Of a stretch of DNA of 64,000 nt, positions 8,353-17,074 are shown in pieces. Made by a program: the position numbers and the translations under genes. The stretch is from an uncultured Prevotellaceae bacterium (GTDB lineage: Bacteria; Bacteroidota; Bacteroidia; Bacteroidales; Bacteroidaceae): positions 89,015 through 153,014 of the forward strand of contig CAMKEM010000001.1 of assembly GCA_946411565.1 (NCBI GenBank), given 5' to 3'. Under the pieces are notes generated by a model. That model did no database searches and was not told where the DNA came from. It saw only the letters and a program-made list of their open reading frames with translations. Each line of letters begins with the position of its first letter. Position 1 is the stretch's first letter.

Positions 8353-8470
8353 AAGCCTACCCCGACCCTCCCAAAGGGAGGGAGCTGGAGGATGGTCTAA
8401 TTGACAATGAATAATTAATAAAGAAATATACTATAAGACATCCTTCCCTTTGGGAAGGCTTAGTTAGGCT
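8353..8470. repeat. Family D element (D1)
   Basis: Left arm GACCCTCCC-AAA-GGGAGGGAG plus TTGGAGG-like tail, an AT-rich interior (AATTGACAATGAATAA), then right arm ACATCCTTCCCTTTGGGAAGG and TTAGTTAGGCTT, ending one base before the porin ATG. Nearly identical to D2 at 12676-12794. Confidence 0.88.
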
Positions 8471-8471
8471 T

Positions 8472-9785
8472 ATGAAAAGATTTATTGCTGCAATAGCCCT
8501 TATGGGCTGCATTGCGAACGCGAATGCTCAGGAGAGTAAGGATAACGAGACAGTTCAGGATGTGTATCCTTATAATACATTTGATAAGTGGAGAATAGGC
8601 GGCTACAGCGAACTTGTGGCAGCTTTCAAGGATTATGGCTCTAATCGTTTCTTCGGACATTCGAATGGTAACGTGAAGGAGAACCGCAGTACGATTGCGA
8701 TTCCTCGTGCCACGATTGCTGGTGACTATAAATTCAACTCTAAGTGGATTTTCGGCTTAGAGGTTGAATTTGAGGCTGGCGGTGTAGGCACAGCATACGA
8801 ACTAGAGAACACAGAGAACGGTGAGTATGAGACTGAGATAGAAAAAGGTGGTGAGGTTGCTCTGGAGCAGATGCATCTTACACGTCTTATAAATCGCGCA
8901 TTCAATGTAAGAGTAGGTCACATGGTAGTGCCAGTTGGTCTTACCAACTCACATCACGAGCCTACACAGTTCTTCGGTACTGTGCGTCCAGAAGGCGAGA
9001 CCTCCATTCTTCCTTGCACATGGCATGAAACTGGTCTTGAGTTTTTCGGAACAATAGGTAAAGGCTATGGCAGATTTGACTACGAGGCTCAGATTGTGTC
9101 AGGTCTCAACGCAAATGGTTTCGACCGCAATTCATGGGCGCGTGGTGCAAAGCAGGGTAAGTTTGAGGAGGATAATTTCACGAATCCAGCCTATGTACTT
9201 CGCGTGGATTATAGAGGTGTACCAGGACTTCGCTTAGGAGGTAGCATTTACTACTGCGCTAATGTGGGTGGCAATGCCGATAAGACACAGACATACGACG
9301 GACTCGGCAATATGCCTGTACGCATATATAACCTCGACGGGCAGTATAAGAATCAATGGATAGAGGCAAGGGCTAACATGATATATGGAAGTCTAACAAA
9401 CTCTCAGGTTCTTTCTGGTAAGAACGGTAAGCTGTCAAACAAATCAGGCTACACACGCCTAACACCGGTGGCACACAATGCCGTAAGCTATGGCGGTGAG
9501 GTAGGTCTGAAGATTGCAGGTCTGGCACAGGGAGAGAATTGTCCTGATATTATCCCATTTATGAGATATGAGTACTACAACCCTCAGGAGGATGTTAGAG
9601 GCTACTATACTGCAGAGGAACGTCTGAAGACAAGTATGTGGGTGATGGGCGTAAACTGGCGTGCAACATCCGACATTGTTGTTAAGGCAGACTACACCAC
9701 ACGAAAAATAGGTTGTGGAAAGTACAACTCCGAGAATGAATTCGCAATAGGCATTGCGTGGACGGGTTGGTTCGCGGAGAAGTAA
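8472..9785 (+). CDS. Outer-membrane porin, phosphate-selective porin-like
   Basis: A 437-residue barrel protein with signal peptide (KRFIAAIALMGCIANANAQ). It starts with a RIGGYSELVAAF strand and contains a VGHMVVPVGLTNSHHEP segment typical of the OprO/OprP-like Bacteroidetes porins. The C-terminus is EFAIGIAWTGWF. First gene of a + strand operon with imelysin, di-heme oxidoreductase, a second porin, a cytochrome lipoprotein and CcsBA, so the cargo may be an iron complex or an electron-transfer substrate; this is inference from context. The ATG at 8472 abuts a family D repeat. Confidence 0.8.
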   Translation: MKRFIAAIALMGCIANANAQESKDNETVQDVYPYNTFDKWRIGGYSELVAAFKDYGSNRFFGHSNGNVKENRSTIAIPRATIAGDYKFNSKWIFGLEVEFEAGGVGTAYELENTENGEYETEIEKGGEVALEQMHLTRLINRAFNVRVGHMVVPVGLTNSHHEPTQFFGTVRPEGETSILPCTWHETGLEFFGTIGKGYGRFDYEAQIVSGLNANGFDRNSWARGAKQGKFEEDNFTNPAYVLRVDYRGVPGLRLGGSIYYCANVGGNADKTQTYDGLGNMPVRIYNLDGQYKNQWIEARANMIYGSLTNSQVLSGKNGKLSNKSGYTRLTPVAHNAVSYGGEVGLKIAGLAQGENCPDIIPFMRYEYYNPQEDVRGYYTAEERLKTSMWVMGVNWRATSDIVVKADYTTRKIGCGKYNSENEFAIGIAWTGWFAEK

Positions 9786-9825
9786 ATGTAAAGTTGAAAG
9801 AATAAGAATAATATAAAGTAAAAAC
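9786..9825. repeat. Short period-7 array
   Basis: tgtaaag, ttgaaag, aataaga, ataatat, aaagtaa fill the porin-imelysin gap. Confidence 0.55.
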
Positions 9826-9833
9826 AAAAAACA

Positions 9834-11033
9834 ATGAACAAGATTTTCAAAGCTTCAATTTTTGCAGTTGCAGCACTTGCAACAGTGAGTCTTACATCAT
9901 GTAGCGATGATGATGATGACAAGAATGATCCAGTTGATCCAAATGCTTATGCCCAGGATCTTGATTACGACTCAGAAAACGCTGCGGCATGGGGCAACTA
10001 TGCAGTAAACGTGGCAAAGCTCCTCAATGATGACTCTCAGGCTCTCTATGATGAGTGGAACAACAGTTTCGCAAAGAGCTTCAAGAACCACGACGCTGCT
10101 TCTGGTTATAAATCAGCTTTAGATTGCGTAAAGCAGATTATCGAAGGATGTGTTGATATTGCCAATGAGGTTGGTACGGCAAAGATTGGCGAGCCAGTAG
10201 ATTACTGGAACTCAAACGAGAAGACACAGGCACTCTATGCTGTGGAGTCATGGTATTCATGGCACTCTCGTGACGACTATAAGAACAACATTCTCTCTAT
10301 TGCAAACTCTATGCTCGGACAGCCAATTACAGGTTCTCCTGCAAAGTACGACTATCAGACAGCAATGAAACAGGGTAATCTGACACAGAACTCTGTTATC
10401 GTAAAGTGTATGTCAAACGATAATCTCCGTGCAGCTTCAATCGCAGTATGGCAGAACGTAGGCAAGGCATGGTCAGCTATCGACGCTATCCCACAGCCTT
10501 TCCGTAACAACATCGGTTCAAACGAGGCTGCTGCAGCTATGGATGCTTGCGAAGCACTAGTAAAGAGCCTTAAAGCACTTAACGGTCTTGTAGATGACAA
10601 CCTTTCAGAGAAGGATTGTCAGGCTATCGTAGATCAGTTTGTTGACAAGGTAGCACTTCCTACATACAAGGATCTTGCAGCAAAGAACAAGGCTCTCCTC
10701 ACAGCTGTTCAGGCATTGCAGAAGAATCCTTCAAACGCAACATGCGAGGCTGCATGTGAGGCTTGGCTTGCATCACGTCAGCCATGGGAGACATCAGAGG
10801 CATTCCTCTTCGGCCCTGTTTCAGAACTTGGTCTTGACCCTAACATGGATTCATGGCCTTTGGATCAGGCTGGTATCGTACAGGTAATGAAGGAGCAGAA
10901 ATGGTCTTCTTTCCAGTGGACTGGTGAGTACGCCGAGGGTAATGAGGCTATCGAGGCAGCACAGTCACTCCGTGGTTTCCACACACTTGAGTACCTTCTC
11001 TTCAAGGACGGTAAGGCAAGAACAGTAAAGTAA
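9834..11033 (+). CDS. Imelysin family (M75/EfeO-like) lipoprotein
   Basis: A 399-residue lipoprotein. Leader KIFKASIFAVAALATVSLTSC carries a lipobox, followed by an acidic DDDDD stretch. The family signature GxHxxE is seen as GFHTLE near residue 380, along with the W...Y duplicated helical repeats of the two four-helix bundles. Imelysin proteins (IrpA/ICMP, EfeO C-domain) are periplasmic iron-handling proteins, not confirmed peptidases. Followed by the di-heme oxidoreductase, a pairing seen widely in Bacteroidetes and Proteobacteria. Confidence 0.9.
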   Translation: MNKIFKASIFAVAALATVSLTSCSDDDDDKNDPVDPNAYAQDLDYDSENAAAWGNYAVNVAKLLNDDSQALYDEWNNSFAKSFKNHDAASGYKSALDCVKQIIEGCVDIANEVGTAKIGEPVDYWNSNEKTQALYAVESWYSWHSRDDYKNNILSIANSMLGQPITGSPAKYDYQTAMKQGNLTQNSVIVKCMSNDNLRAASIAVWQNVGKAWSAIDAIPQPFRNNIGSNEAAAAMDACEALVKSLKALNGLVDDNLSEKDCQAIVDQFVDKVALPTYKDLAAKNKALLTAVQALQKNPSNATCEAACEAWLASRQPWETSEAFLFGPVSELGLDPNMDSWPLDQAGIVQVMKEQKWSSFQWTGEYAEGNEAIEAAQSLRGFHTLEYLLFKDGKARTVK

Positions 11034-11036
11034 AAA

Positions 11037-11071
11037 CGGCCTCTCCCCCGTTGGGAGGGAGCCGGAGCGCA
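11037..11071. repeat. Degenerate family E half-element
   Basis: GGCCTCTCCCCCGTTGGGAG followed by GGAGCCGGAGCGC matches the family E copies at 16097 and 46274 with its centre deleted. It starts just after the imelysin stop. Confidence 0.7.
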
Positions 11072-11089
11072 AAAGGTAATAAAAATCAG

Positions 11090-11120
11090 GACTATCCTTC
11101 GCGTAAGGCGAGGGATAGTC
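11090..11120 (+). other. Strong intra-operon hairpin
   Basis: GACTATCCTTCGC pairs with GCGAGGGATAGTC (13 bp, one G-U) around loop GTAAG, 12 bases before the next ATG. There is no U-tract, so mRNA processing or stability is likelier than termination. Confidence 0.6.
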
Positions 11121-11132
11121 ATCTATGTAAAT

Positions 11133-12674
11133 ATGAAAACATTTTTGAACTATACGATAGCAATGCTGATGCCGCTCTGTCTGTGGTCTTGTTCGGAGGA
11201 CACGGAAGGAGTGGACGAATTCCTTGAGGTGCATGCCAATGATCTGACGAAATGGGGATTGTCGGCAGGTACTTCTACTATTTTCTGGGATTCGTCAAAG
11301 GCATACGACATTGATGCCGAATGGCTTTCGGGAAAATATGCTACCCGTTTCCAGCATGGCAACAGACTTTACGACAACGTAACGGATAATTATGGTCCTG
11401 TATATGCCGGATACTCATGCGCTTCTTGTCACATGAACGCAGGAAGAACGAATCCGGGGGTATGGAATCAGATAGGCACAGATGCCGATGGTACGCCAGT
11501 ATATGGCTCTGGCACTAACGGAATGTCGGCAATGTTGATTTACGTTGCAAGAAAGAATGGCGTTTTCTTTCAGGACTATGGTCGTGTGCTCCATGATCAG
11601 ACAATCTACGGCGTGACACCAGAGGGCAAGGTGGAGATTCGCTATAACTATGAGAAAGGCACATTCCCCGATGGTGAGACTTACGAGCTTGCACATCCAA
11701 ACTTCAAGGTTGTGAAGTGGTATAAGAAGATGTGGGATGATGTAAAGAAAGACTCCGTGACGATAAATCCAGAGGATTTGTTCTGTACCGTGCGCATTCC
11801 TCTCAGACACGTTGGTATGGGACAGATGATGGCTATTGACCGTGCTGAAATTGAAAGACTTGCTGCGCAGAGCAACTATCCTGAATATGGGATTTCTGGC
11901 AGATGCAATTACATTACGGAGAAAGGTGTGAAGAGCATCGGACTTTCGGGCAATAAGGCGCAGCATCTTGACCTCACCGTGGAACTTGGTTTCTCAAGTG
12001 ATATGGGTGCTACGAACTCACGCTATCCAGAGGAGATTTGCGAAGGACAAAGGCAGATGAAGGAAGGCTCGATAATGGGACTTACATACGACAAACTCGA
12101 TGTTTCGGCAGAGGATATGGAGGACGTGGATCTCTATCTGCATAGCCTTGGCGTTCCTGCAAGAAGACTTGGCAGTACCACGACAAAGGTTACTCTGACA
12201 CGTTCAAACGGCACAACGGTTACGATGACCGAACGTGAGGCTGTTCAAAGAGGAGAAAAGATGTTCTTCGAGGCTAAGTGTCATCTATGCCATGTCACCA
12301 CGCTTCATACACGTCCACGAGGTGCAACATTGCTTTGCGGTACTGAGCTGCCTTGGCTTGGTAGTCAGACAATACATCCATATACCGACTATCTATTGCA
12401 CGACATGGGTTCGGAAATTATGGGTGTAGGCTTGAACGACAACTACACAAGCGGCTTGGCGCGTGGCAATGAATGGCGCACAACGCCACTCTGGGGCATC
12501 GGATTGCAAAAGAAAGTGAACGGACATACATACTTCCTGCATGACGGAAGAGCCCGCAATTTCAAGGAGGCTATTCTCTGGCATGGCGGCGAAGGTCTTG
12601 CTTCACGAAACCTGTTTATGAAGATGGATAGGGCTGACAGGGATGCGATGATTAAGTTCTTGGAGAGCCTCTAA
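11133..12674 (+). CDS. Di-heme oxidoreductase-like lipoprotein (DHOR, 'thiol oxidoreductase')
   Basis: A 513-residue exported protein, with leader ending LCLWSCSED (lipobox). It has two CxxCH haem-c motifs, CASCH near residue 95 and CHLCH near residue 390, within the usual DHOR context (SCHMNAGRTNPG, CHVTTLHTRPRG, LHDGRARNFKEAILWHGGE). The family is related to di-haem peroxidases and regularly accompanies imelysin. The likely role is periplasmic electron transfer coupled to iron handling; the substrate is unknown. It needs CcsBA from the same operon for haem attachment. Confidence 0.88.
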   Translation: MKTFLNYTIAMLMPLCLWSCSEDTEGVDEFLEVHANDLTKWGLSAGTSTIFWDSSKAYDIDAEWLSGKYATRFQHGNRLYDNVTDNYGPVYAGYSCASCHMNAGRTNPGVWNQIGTDADGTPVYGSGTNGMSAMLIYVARKNGVFFQDYGRVLHDQTIYGVTPEGKVEIRYNYEKGTFPDGETYELAHPNFKVVKWYKKMWDDVKKDSVTINPEDLFCTVRIPLRHVGMGQMMAIDRAEIERLAAQSNYPEYGISGRCNYITEKGVKSIGLSGNKAQHLDLTVELGFSSDMGATNSRYPEEICEGQRQMKEGSIMGLTYDKLDVSAEDMEDVDLYLHSLGVPARRLGSTTTKVTLTRSNGTTVTMTEREAVQRGEKMFFEAKCHLCHVTTLHTRPRGATLLCGTELPWLGSQTIHPYTDYLLHDMGSEIMGVGLNDNYTSGLARGNEWRTTPLWGIGLQKKVNGHTYFLHDGRARNFKEAILWHGGEGLASRNLFMKMDRADRDAMIKFLESL

Positions 12675-12675
12675 A

Positions 12676-12794
12676 AGCCTCCCCCGACCCTCCCAAAGGG
12701 AGGGAGTTGGAGGTCGGTTTAATTGATAATGAATAAACAATAAATAAAAATACTATAATACATCCTTCCCCTTGGGAAGGCTTGGTTAGGCTTA
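12676..12794. repeat. Family D element (D2)
   Basis: Same order as D1: CCTCCCAAAGGGAGGGAG arm, period-7 interior (AATTGATAATGAATAAACAA), ACATCCTTCCCCTTGGGAAG arm and GGTTAGGCTT. It occupies the complete gap from the DHOR stop to just before the porin ATG. Confidence 0.9.
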
Positions 12795-12800
12795 AACATT

Positions 12801-14057
12801 ATGAAAAAGATATACCTTGCTGCATGTGCAGCGATGATGGCATTAACTGTAAATGCCGAGAATGTAGAGAATGAGATAAACAGCACAAGCGAGGCTCAGG
12901 CTTCGGAGAACTACGACGCAGAGAATGGCGTGGTGACTATCGGAAGTGATAGAATGTTCCAAATAGAATCGAAAGACGGGAAATTCTCTTTCAAGCCATA
13001 TCTGATGATACAGTCAACTGCCAATTTCCACTACTATGACGATGAGGGACTTGACAAGGCGTATAATCAGGATAACGTGGCAAACTCAGGTTTCGCTATG
13101 CCATACGCAGTACTTGGCTTTACAGGTAAGGCTTTCAGCAACATCACCTACAACCTTTCAATAAATGCGGCTGCTTCTGGAGCAAACATACTTCAGCAGG
13201 CTTGGTTTGACGTGAAGGTAAGTGACGGATTTGCAGTAAAGGTGGGTAAATTCAAGACACCTTTCACAAGCGCATATCTCACAACTCTTGGCGAGACTCT
13301 TATGCCATGTGTTCCAACTTCCCTCACAGCTACGACCATTATGCCATATTCCTTGAACGCTGTATGTCCGAAGATAGGTACAGGCTTCGATATGGGCGTG
13401 ATGATACATGGTAAGATGAGCAAGCAATGGGGCTATGAATTGGGGTTGTTCAACGGTACAGGTGCAGGTTCAAACTCTGCAACAAAGACATTCTCTGACG
13501 ATTGGCACATTCCTTCTTTGCTCTATGCAGGAAGAATAGCATGGACTCCCTTTGGCACTATGCCAAGAACACAGGGAAACGCGAAGATGCTTAACGAGAA
13601 CAAACTTGAGGTGGCTATTTCTGGAAGCGTAAATGTGGAATCTGAAAGCGAGAGTACAAATGATACCCGAATGGGGTTCGAGGTTTCATACCTTCACAAT
13701 CGCTGGTATTTCTCAGGCGAGGCATATTGGATGAATGTGGGATTCACTGAGCGCCAGAAGATTGACGAGACATACGACTTCATAGGTGGATATGTTCAGG
13801 CAGGATATTTCGTAGCACCACAATGGCAGTTGGCTGCCCGTTATGATTTCATGGATAGAAACGGAAGTAGCAAGGATGGTGTTCTGAATATGCCGGCTGT
13901 TGGTTGTAACTATTTCATCAAGAATAGCGGCTTGAAGTTGTCTGCTATGTATCAGTATATCGGCAGAACAGGACACGAGACACAGCTTGACAGAGACAAC
14001 GACGACCTCGGCGTGGCAAAACATAGTGCGGTGGTAATGCTGCAATACACTTTCTAA
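12801..14057 (+). CDS. Outer-membrane porin, OprO/OprP-like (second copy)
   Basis: A 418-residue barrel with signal peptide (KKIYLAACAAMMALTVNA). The KVGKFKTPFTSAYLTTLGETLMPCVP segment, the WYFSGEAYWMNVGF strand and the terminal VVMLQYTF fit the phosphate-selective porin family. It differs clearly from the porin at 8472, so the operon carries two channels, each preceded by an almost identical family D repeat. Confidence 0.85.
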   Translation: MKKIYLAACAAMMALTVNAENVENEINSTSEAQASENYDAENGVVTIGSDRMFQIESKDGKFSFKPYLMIQSTANFHYYDDEGLDKAYNQDNVANSGFAMPYAVLGFTGKAFSNITYNLSINAAASGANILQQAWFDVKVSDGFAVKVGKFKTPFTSAYLTTLGETLMPCVPTSLTATTIMPYSLNAVCPKIGTGFDMGVMIHGKMSKQWGYELGLFNGTGAGSNSATKTFSDDWHIPSLLYAGRIAWTPFGTMPRTQGNAKMLNENKLEVAISGSVNVESESESTNDTRMGFEVSYLHNRWYFSGEAYWMNVGFTERQKIDETYDFIGGYVQAGYFVAPQWQLAARYDFMDRNGSSKDGVLNMPAVGCNYFIKNSGLKLSAMYQYIGRTGHETQLDRDNDDLGVAKHSAVVMLQYTF

Positions 14058-14136
14058 AAGTATAAAGTAGAAAGTAAAAAGTCATTTACAATATGAAATT
14101 ACATTACACCTTACTCTTTCCACTTTCCACTCTATT
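14056..14136. repeat. Inverted period-7 array crossing a start codon
   Basis: aaagtat, aaagtag, aaagtaa, aaagtca lie before the ATG at 14093. The inverse block cttactc, tttccac, tttccac lies after it, inside the signal peptide codons. Confidence 0.7.
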
Positions 14137-14797
14137 GCTAATTTCATGCGACGACGGATTCGTGACAGATCCTGTGTATGAGAGCAAGCAGACTGGATAT
14201 AACGTGAAAATAACGGGCAGTTTCGATGGTGTGGATCAATGGACCGACAACTATAACGTGGTTGTGGCTGCATTCAGCGAGGATGATGAATATTCAAGCA
14301 TCCAGAAAACCATTCAGACTGACGGCGAAGAGACATCAATCACGCTTAGTAATGTGCCTTCTAATGCAAAAACAATAGAGATTGCCGTTACCAACACACT
14401 AAGAAAGCGTATTTCAACGTTTTATAGATATGATGTAGAGAATGTATCTGCTGATGATACCGTAAGAATTGATGTCGGAAAGCAGAATGTGAGTATGTTC
14501 TCTGCAATTAACAATACGATATTCCAAGGCACAGCAACCACATGTTCACGATGCCATAGTGGCGAAAAGGCTGCACGAGGACTTGACCTCTCAGCAGAAA
14601 ATGCCTACAAGAACCTTGTGAGTGTGAAGAGCAACAAGGATGCAACGCTGAACCGCGTGACGGCTGGAGATGCAGAAAACAGTATGCTCTACAAGATAAT
14701 CACAGACGATAGCGGTTTCCACAAAGGATTCTTCTCTGATTATGGAGCCTTCGTGAATATCATCAAGTCATGGATAGATAATGGCGCAAAAGAATAA
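14093..14797 (+). CDS. c-type cytochrome-like lipoprotein
   Basis: A 234-residue lipoprotein. The leader YTLLFPLSTLLLISC has a lipobox at Cys19, and about residues 3-15 of it are encoded by a period-7 repeat. Residues ~25-130 look like a beta-sandwich domain, and the C-terminal ~85 residues carry one haem-c motif CSRCH (near residue 151) with a downstream Met-rich region. Probable electron carrier or donor for the neighbouring di-haem protein. The stop overlaps the start of the CcsBA gene by 17 bp, which suggests translational coupling with the enzyme that attaches its haem. Confidence 0.78.
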   Translation: MKLHYTLLFPLSTLLLISCDDGFVTDPVYESKQTGYNVKITGSFDGVDQWTDNYNVVVAAFSEDDEYSSIQKTIQTDGEETSITLSNVPSNAKTIEIAVTNTLRKRISTFYRYDVENVSADDTVRIDVGKQNVSMFSAINNTIFQGTATTCSRCHSGEKAARGLDLSAENAYKNLVSVKSNKDATLNRVTAGDAENSMLYKIITDDSGFHKGFFSDYGAFVNIIKSWIDNGAKE

Positions 14798-16889
14798 AAT
14801 ATTACGAATATTACCATTTATGATAGTTGCTGCGGTGGTCATAGTTATGGCCATCGCAACAATTGTTGAAAAGATACACGGCACTACGTTCGTCAGCACA
14901 AAGATATACTCCACATGGTGGTTTTCTGCCATCTGGGGCATACTTGCCATTGCATCAATAGCAAGAATTATCACCAGCGGAATGCAAAAGACATTGACGG
15001 TACTGACGCTTCATATCTCTTTTGTCGTGATTCTTGCAGGAGCCATAACCACTCACCTCACATCGAAGAAAGGCTATCTGCATCTTCGCTGTGGCGAAAC
15101 AGCAAGGCTATACACTGAGCAAAGCAACAACGGCGATATGCGAACCGCAACCCTGCCCTTCTCCGTAAAACTTAATGACTTCAACATTAAGAACTACGAG
15201 GGAACAACAACTCATTCCGATTATGCCTCTCATCTCACTTTTTCCACGGATGGAGGTAGCACTAACGAAACTGTTTCCATGAATAATATCGCCGTGGTGG
15301 AAGGCTATCGTTTCTATCAGACCTCTTTCGACCAGGACATGAAGGGTAGCATATTGACAATAACGTATGACCCTTACGGCACAGGAATAACTTATATCGG
15401 CTACGGATTGCTGATCGTAAGTGCAATATTACTCTTGCTTCTTAGAACACCAAGAATAAAGCAACTATACAGACAACTTAACGGAAGTAGGGTGTTGGCT
15501 ATTGGATGCCTGGTGTTGATGACAGCAAGCACATTTGCCAAAACTCCCGTAATGGCGAGGGAAGATGCAGAAAAGGCAGAGAGAAAGCTGATAGTATATA
15601 ACGGAAGGGTATGTCCGCTAAACACGCTGGCACATGATTTCTGTCTGAAAATCACAGGAAAGACCTCATACAAAGGACTTTCTGCCGAACAACTTCTTCT
15701 TTCTTTGCCTATGGCTCCAGAGGAATGGAGCGAAAAGCCACTTCTGAAGATAAAGAACAAGGCTTTGAAAGAAAGACTTGGCATCAAAACCGACCTTGCT
15801 CGTATCAAAGATTTTTACGAGAACGACGGAAGATACAAGCTCGATATCCTTCTCAATGAGCAGATGAACAAGGCCGAAGAAGATCAGGACAAAAAACTTG
15901 TACGCTCAATATATGATGTTGACGAACAGATTTCCCTTATCAATGCTGCCGTAACAGGCAAGCTCATAGAGCCTTACAAAGGCAATAATCCTCCAAGCGA
16001 GACTCGTATCTCTGCCGAGATTTTATATAATCAGCAGCCGTTCACAGTTGTTGGTGCATTTATGATTCTGGCTGGCATCCTTATAATTGTGATTGCAATG
16101 GCCTCTCCCCCCGCCCTCTCCCGTAGAGAGGGAGCCGGAGAGCGAAAAGACAAAAGTCAAAAAGCAAAAGACTTTAGCCCTTTCATTTTTCATTGTTCAT
16201 TTTTCATTTTATTTATTATCTCCGCCTTTCAACTTGCCGTATTCCTTCTCCGTTGGTATGTCTCTGGCAACATTCCACTATCTAACGGCTATGAGACAAT
16301 GGCATTCGTATCGCTATCAACCTCTTTGCTGACATTATTGGCTATCTGGATGCTCAGAAAACAGCCATTCGTCTGCAATACCGTGACGATAGGCGGACTG
16401 ATGATTGCGGGTCTCACATTACTTGTGGCTCATCTATCAGAAATGTCACCTCAGATAACATCTTTGATGCCTGTTCTTCATTCTCCTTGGCTCACCACTC
16501 ACGTATCTCTGATAATGGTTTCATACTCGCTCTTCGCCTTTATGGCGGTAATAGCAGGTGTTGACCTTGTGAAGAGAGACGCCCGACTTGATGCCCTCAA
16601 CCGACTGATGCTCTATCCTGCAGAGATATTCCTTACAATAGGAATATTCCTCGGCGCAATATGGGCAAACCAGTCTTGGGGAACATATTGGAGCTGGGAT
16701 CCTAAGGAAGTATGGGCTTTGATATCAATGCTTATCTACTGCGTACCTCTTCATGTTGGCTCATTACCGGTAATGCGCAAGGCAAAGGTACATGACATTT
16801 ATCTGATAATAGCATTTCTGTCAATCCTAATGACCTATTTCGGGGTTAATTATTTATTAGGAGGCATGCACAGCTATGCTGGCAACTAA
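14781..16889 (+). CDS. Cytochrome c synthetase CcsBA-type (ResB-like + CcsA)
   Basis: A 702-residue membrane protein for covalent haem attachment to c-type cytochromes (system II). The N-terminal third has four hydrophobic segments and a periplasmic ResB-like domain. The C-terminal part carries the CcsA WWD-type signature WGTYWSWDPKE (near residue 636) and conserved histidines. Between them, residues ~439-482 (ASPPALSRREGAGER, then a Lys/Ser stretch and FIFHCSFFILF) are encoded by a family E repeat plus two period-7 arrays, an in-frame insertion at the fusion joint. It closes the cytochrome operon. Confidence 0.9.
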   Translation: MAQKNKILRILPFMIVAAVVIVMAIATIVEKIHGTTFVSTKIYSTWWFSAIWGILAIASIARIITSGMQKTLTVLTLHISFVVILAGAITTHLTSKKGYLHLRCGETARLYTEQSNNGDMRTATLPFSVKLNDFNIKNYEGTTTHSDYASHLTFSTDGGSTNETVSMNNIAVVEGYRFYQTSFDQDMKGSILTITYDPYGTGITYIGYGLLIVSAILLLLLRTPRIKQLYRQLNGSRVLAIGCLVLMTASTFAKTPVMAREDAEKAERKLIVYNGRVCPLNTLAHDFCLKITGKTSYKGLSAEQLLLSLPMAPEEWSEKPLLKIKNKALKERLGIKTDLARIKDFYENDGRYKLDILLNEQMNKAEEDQDKKLVRSIYDVDEQISLINAAVTGKLIEPYKGNNPPSETRISAEILYNQQPFTVVGAFMILAGILIIVIAMASPPALSRREGAGERKDKSQKAKDFSPFIFHCSFFILFIISAFQLAVFLLRWYVSGNIPLSNGYETMAFVSLSTSLLTLLAIWMLRKQPFVCNTVTIGGLMIAGLTLLVAHLSEMSPQITSLMPVLHSPWLTTHVSLIMVSYSLFAFMAVIAGVDLVKRDARLDALNRLMLYPAEIFLTIGIFLGAIWANQSWGTYWSWDPKEVWALISMLIYCVPLHVGSLPVMRKAKVHDIYLIIAFLSILMTYFGVNYLLGGMHSYAGN
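16097..16224. repeat. Family E half-element plus period-7 arrays inside ccsBA
   Basis: 16097-16142 matches family E (CTCTCCCCCCGCCCTCTCC, GTAGAGAGGGAGCCGGAGAG). 16143-16172 has heptamers gacaaaa, gtcaaaa, agcaaaa, and 16184-16224 has TTTTTCAT-type heptamers. All are read in frame. Confidence 0.85.
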
Positions 16890-16942
16890 TCATCATTAGT
16901 AGGTATTTTCCTTTTTAAGAAGGAAGAATTTATCATTGTTTT

Positions 16943-16973
16943 TTGGTATTCTTACCAAAATGCAGTAACTTTG
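16943..16973 (+). promoter_or_regulatory. Promoter of the Rid-family gene
   Basis: TTG 16943-16945, 20-bp spacer, TAACTTTG 16966-16973. The AGTAGGTATT motif lies about 40 bp further upstream. Confidence 0.75.
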
Positions 16974-16977
16974 CAAA

Positions 16978-17072
16978 TGAAAATAAAATAATGAAAAATG
17001 AAAAATTATAAAATACAGTTTAGCGTGACCTGTATTTTTCATTTCCCCCATTTTTCATTTTTAATTTAATAA
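16978..17072. repeat. Inverted period-7 array (ATGAAAA / TTTTCAT) in a 5' UTR
   Basis: atgaaaa heptamers at 16990-17010 and inverse cattttt-type heptamers at 17035-17066 flank a short unique centre containing GACCTGTA. Confidence 0.7.
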
Positions 17073-17074
17073 CA

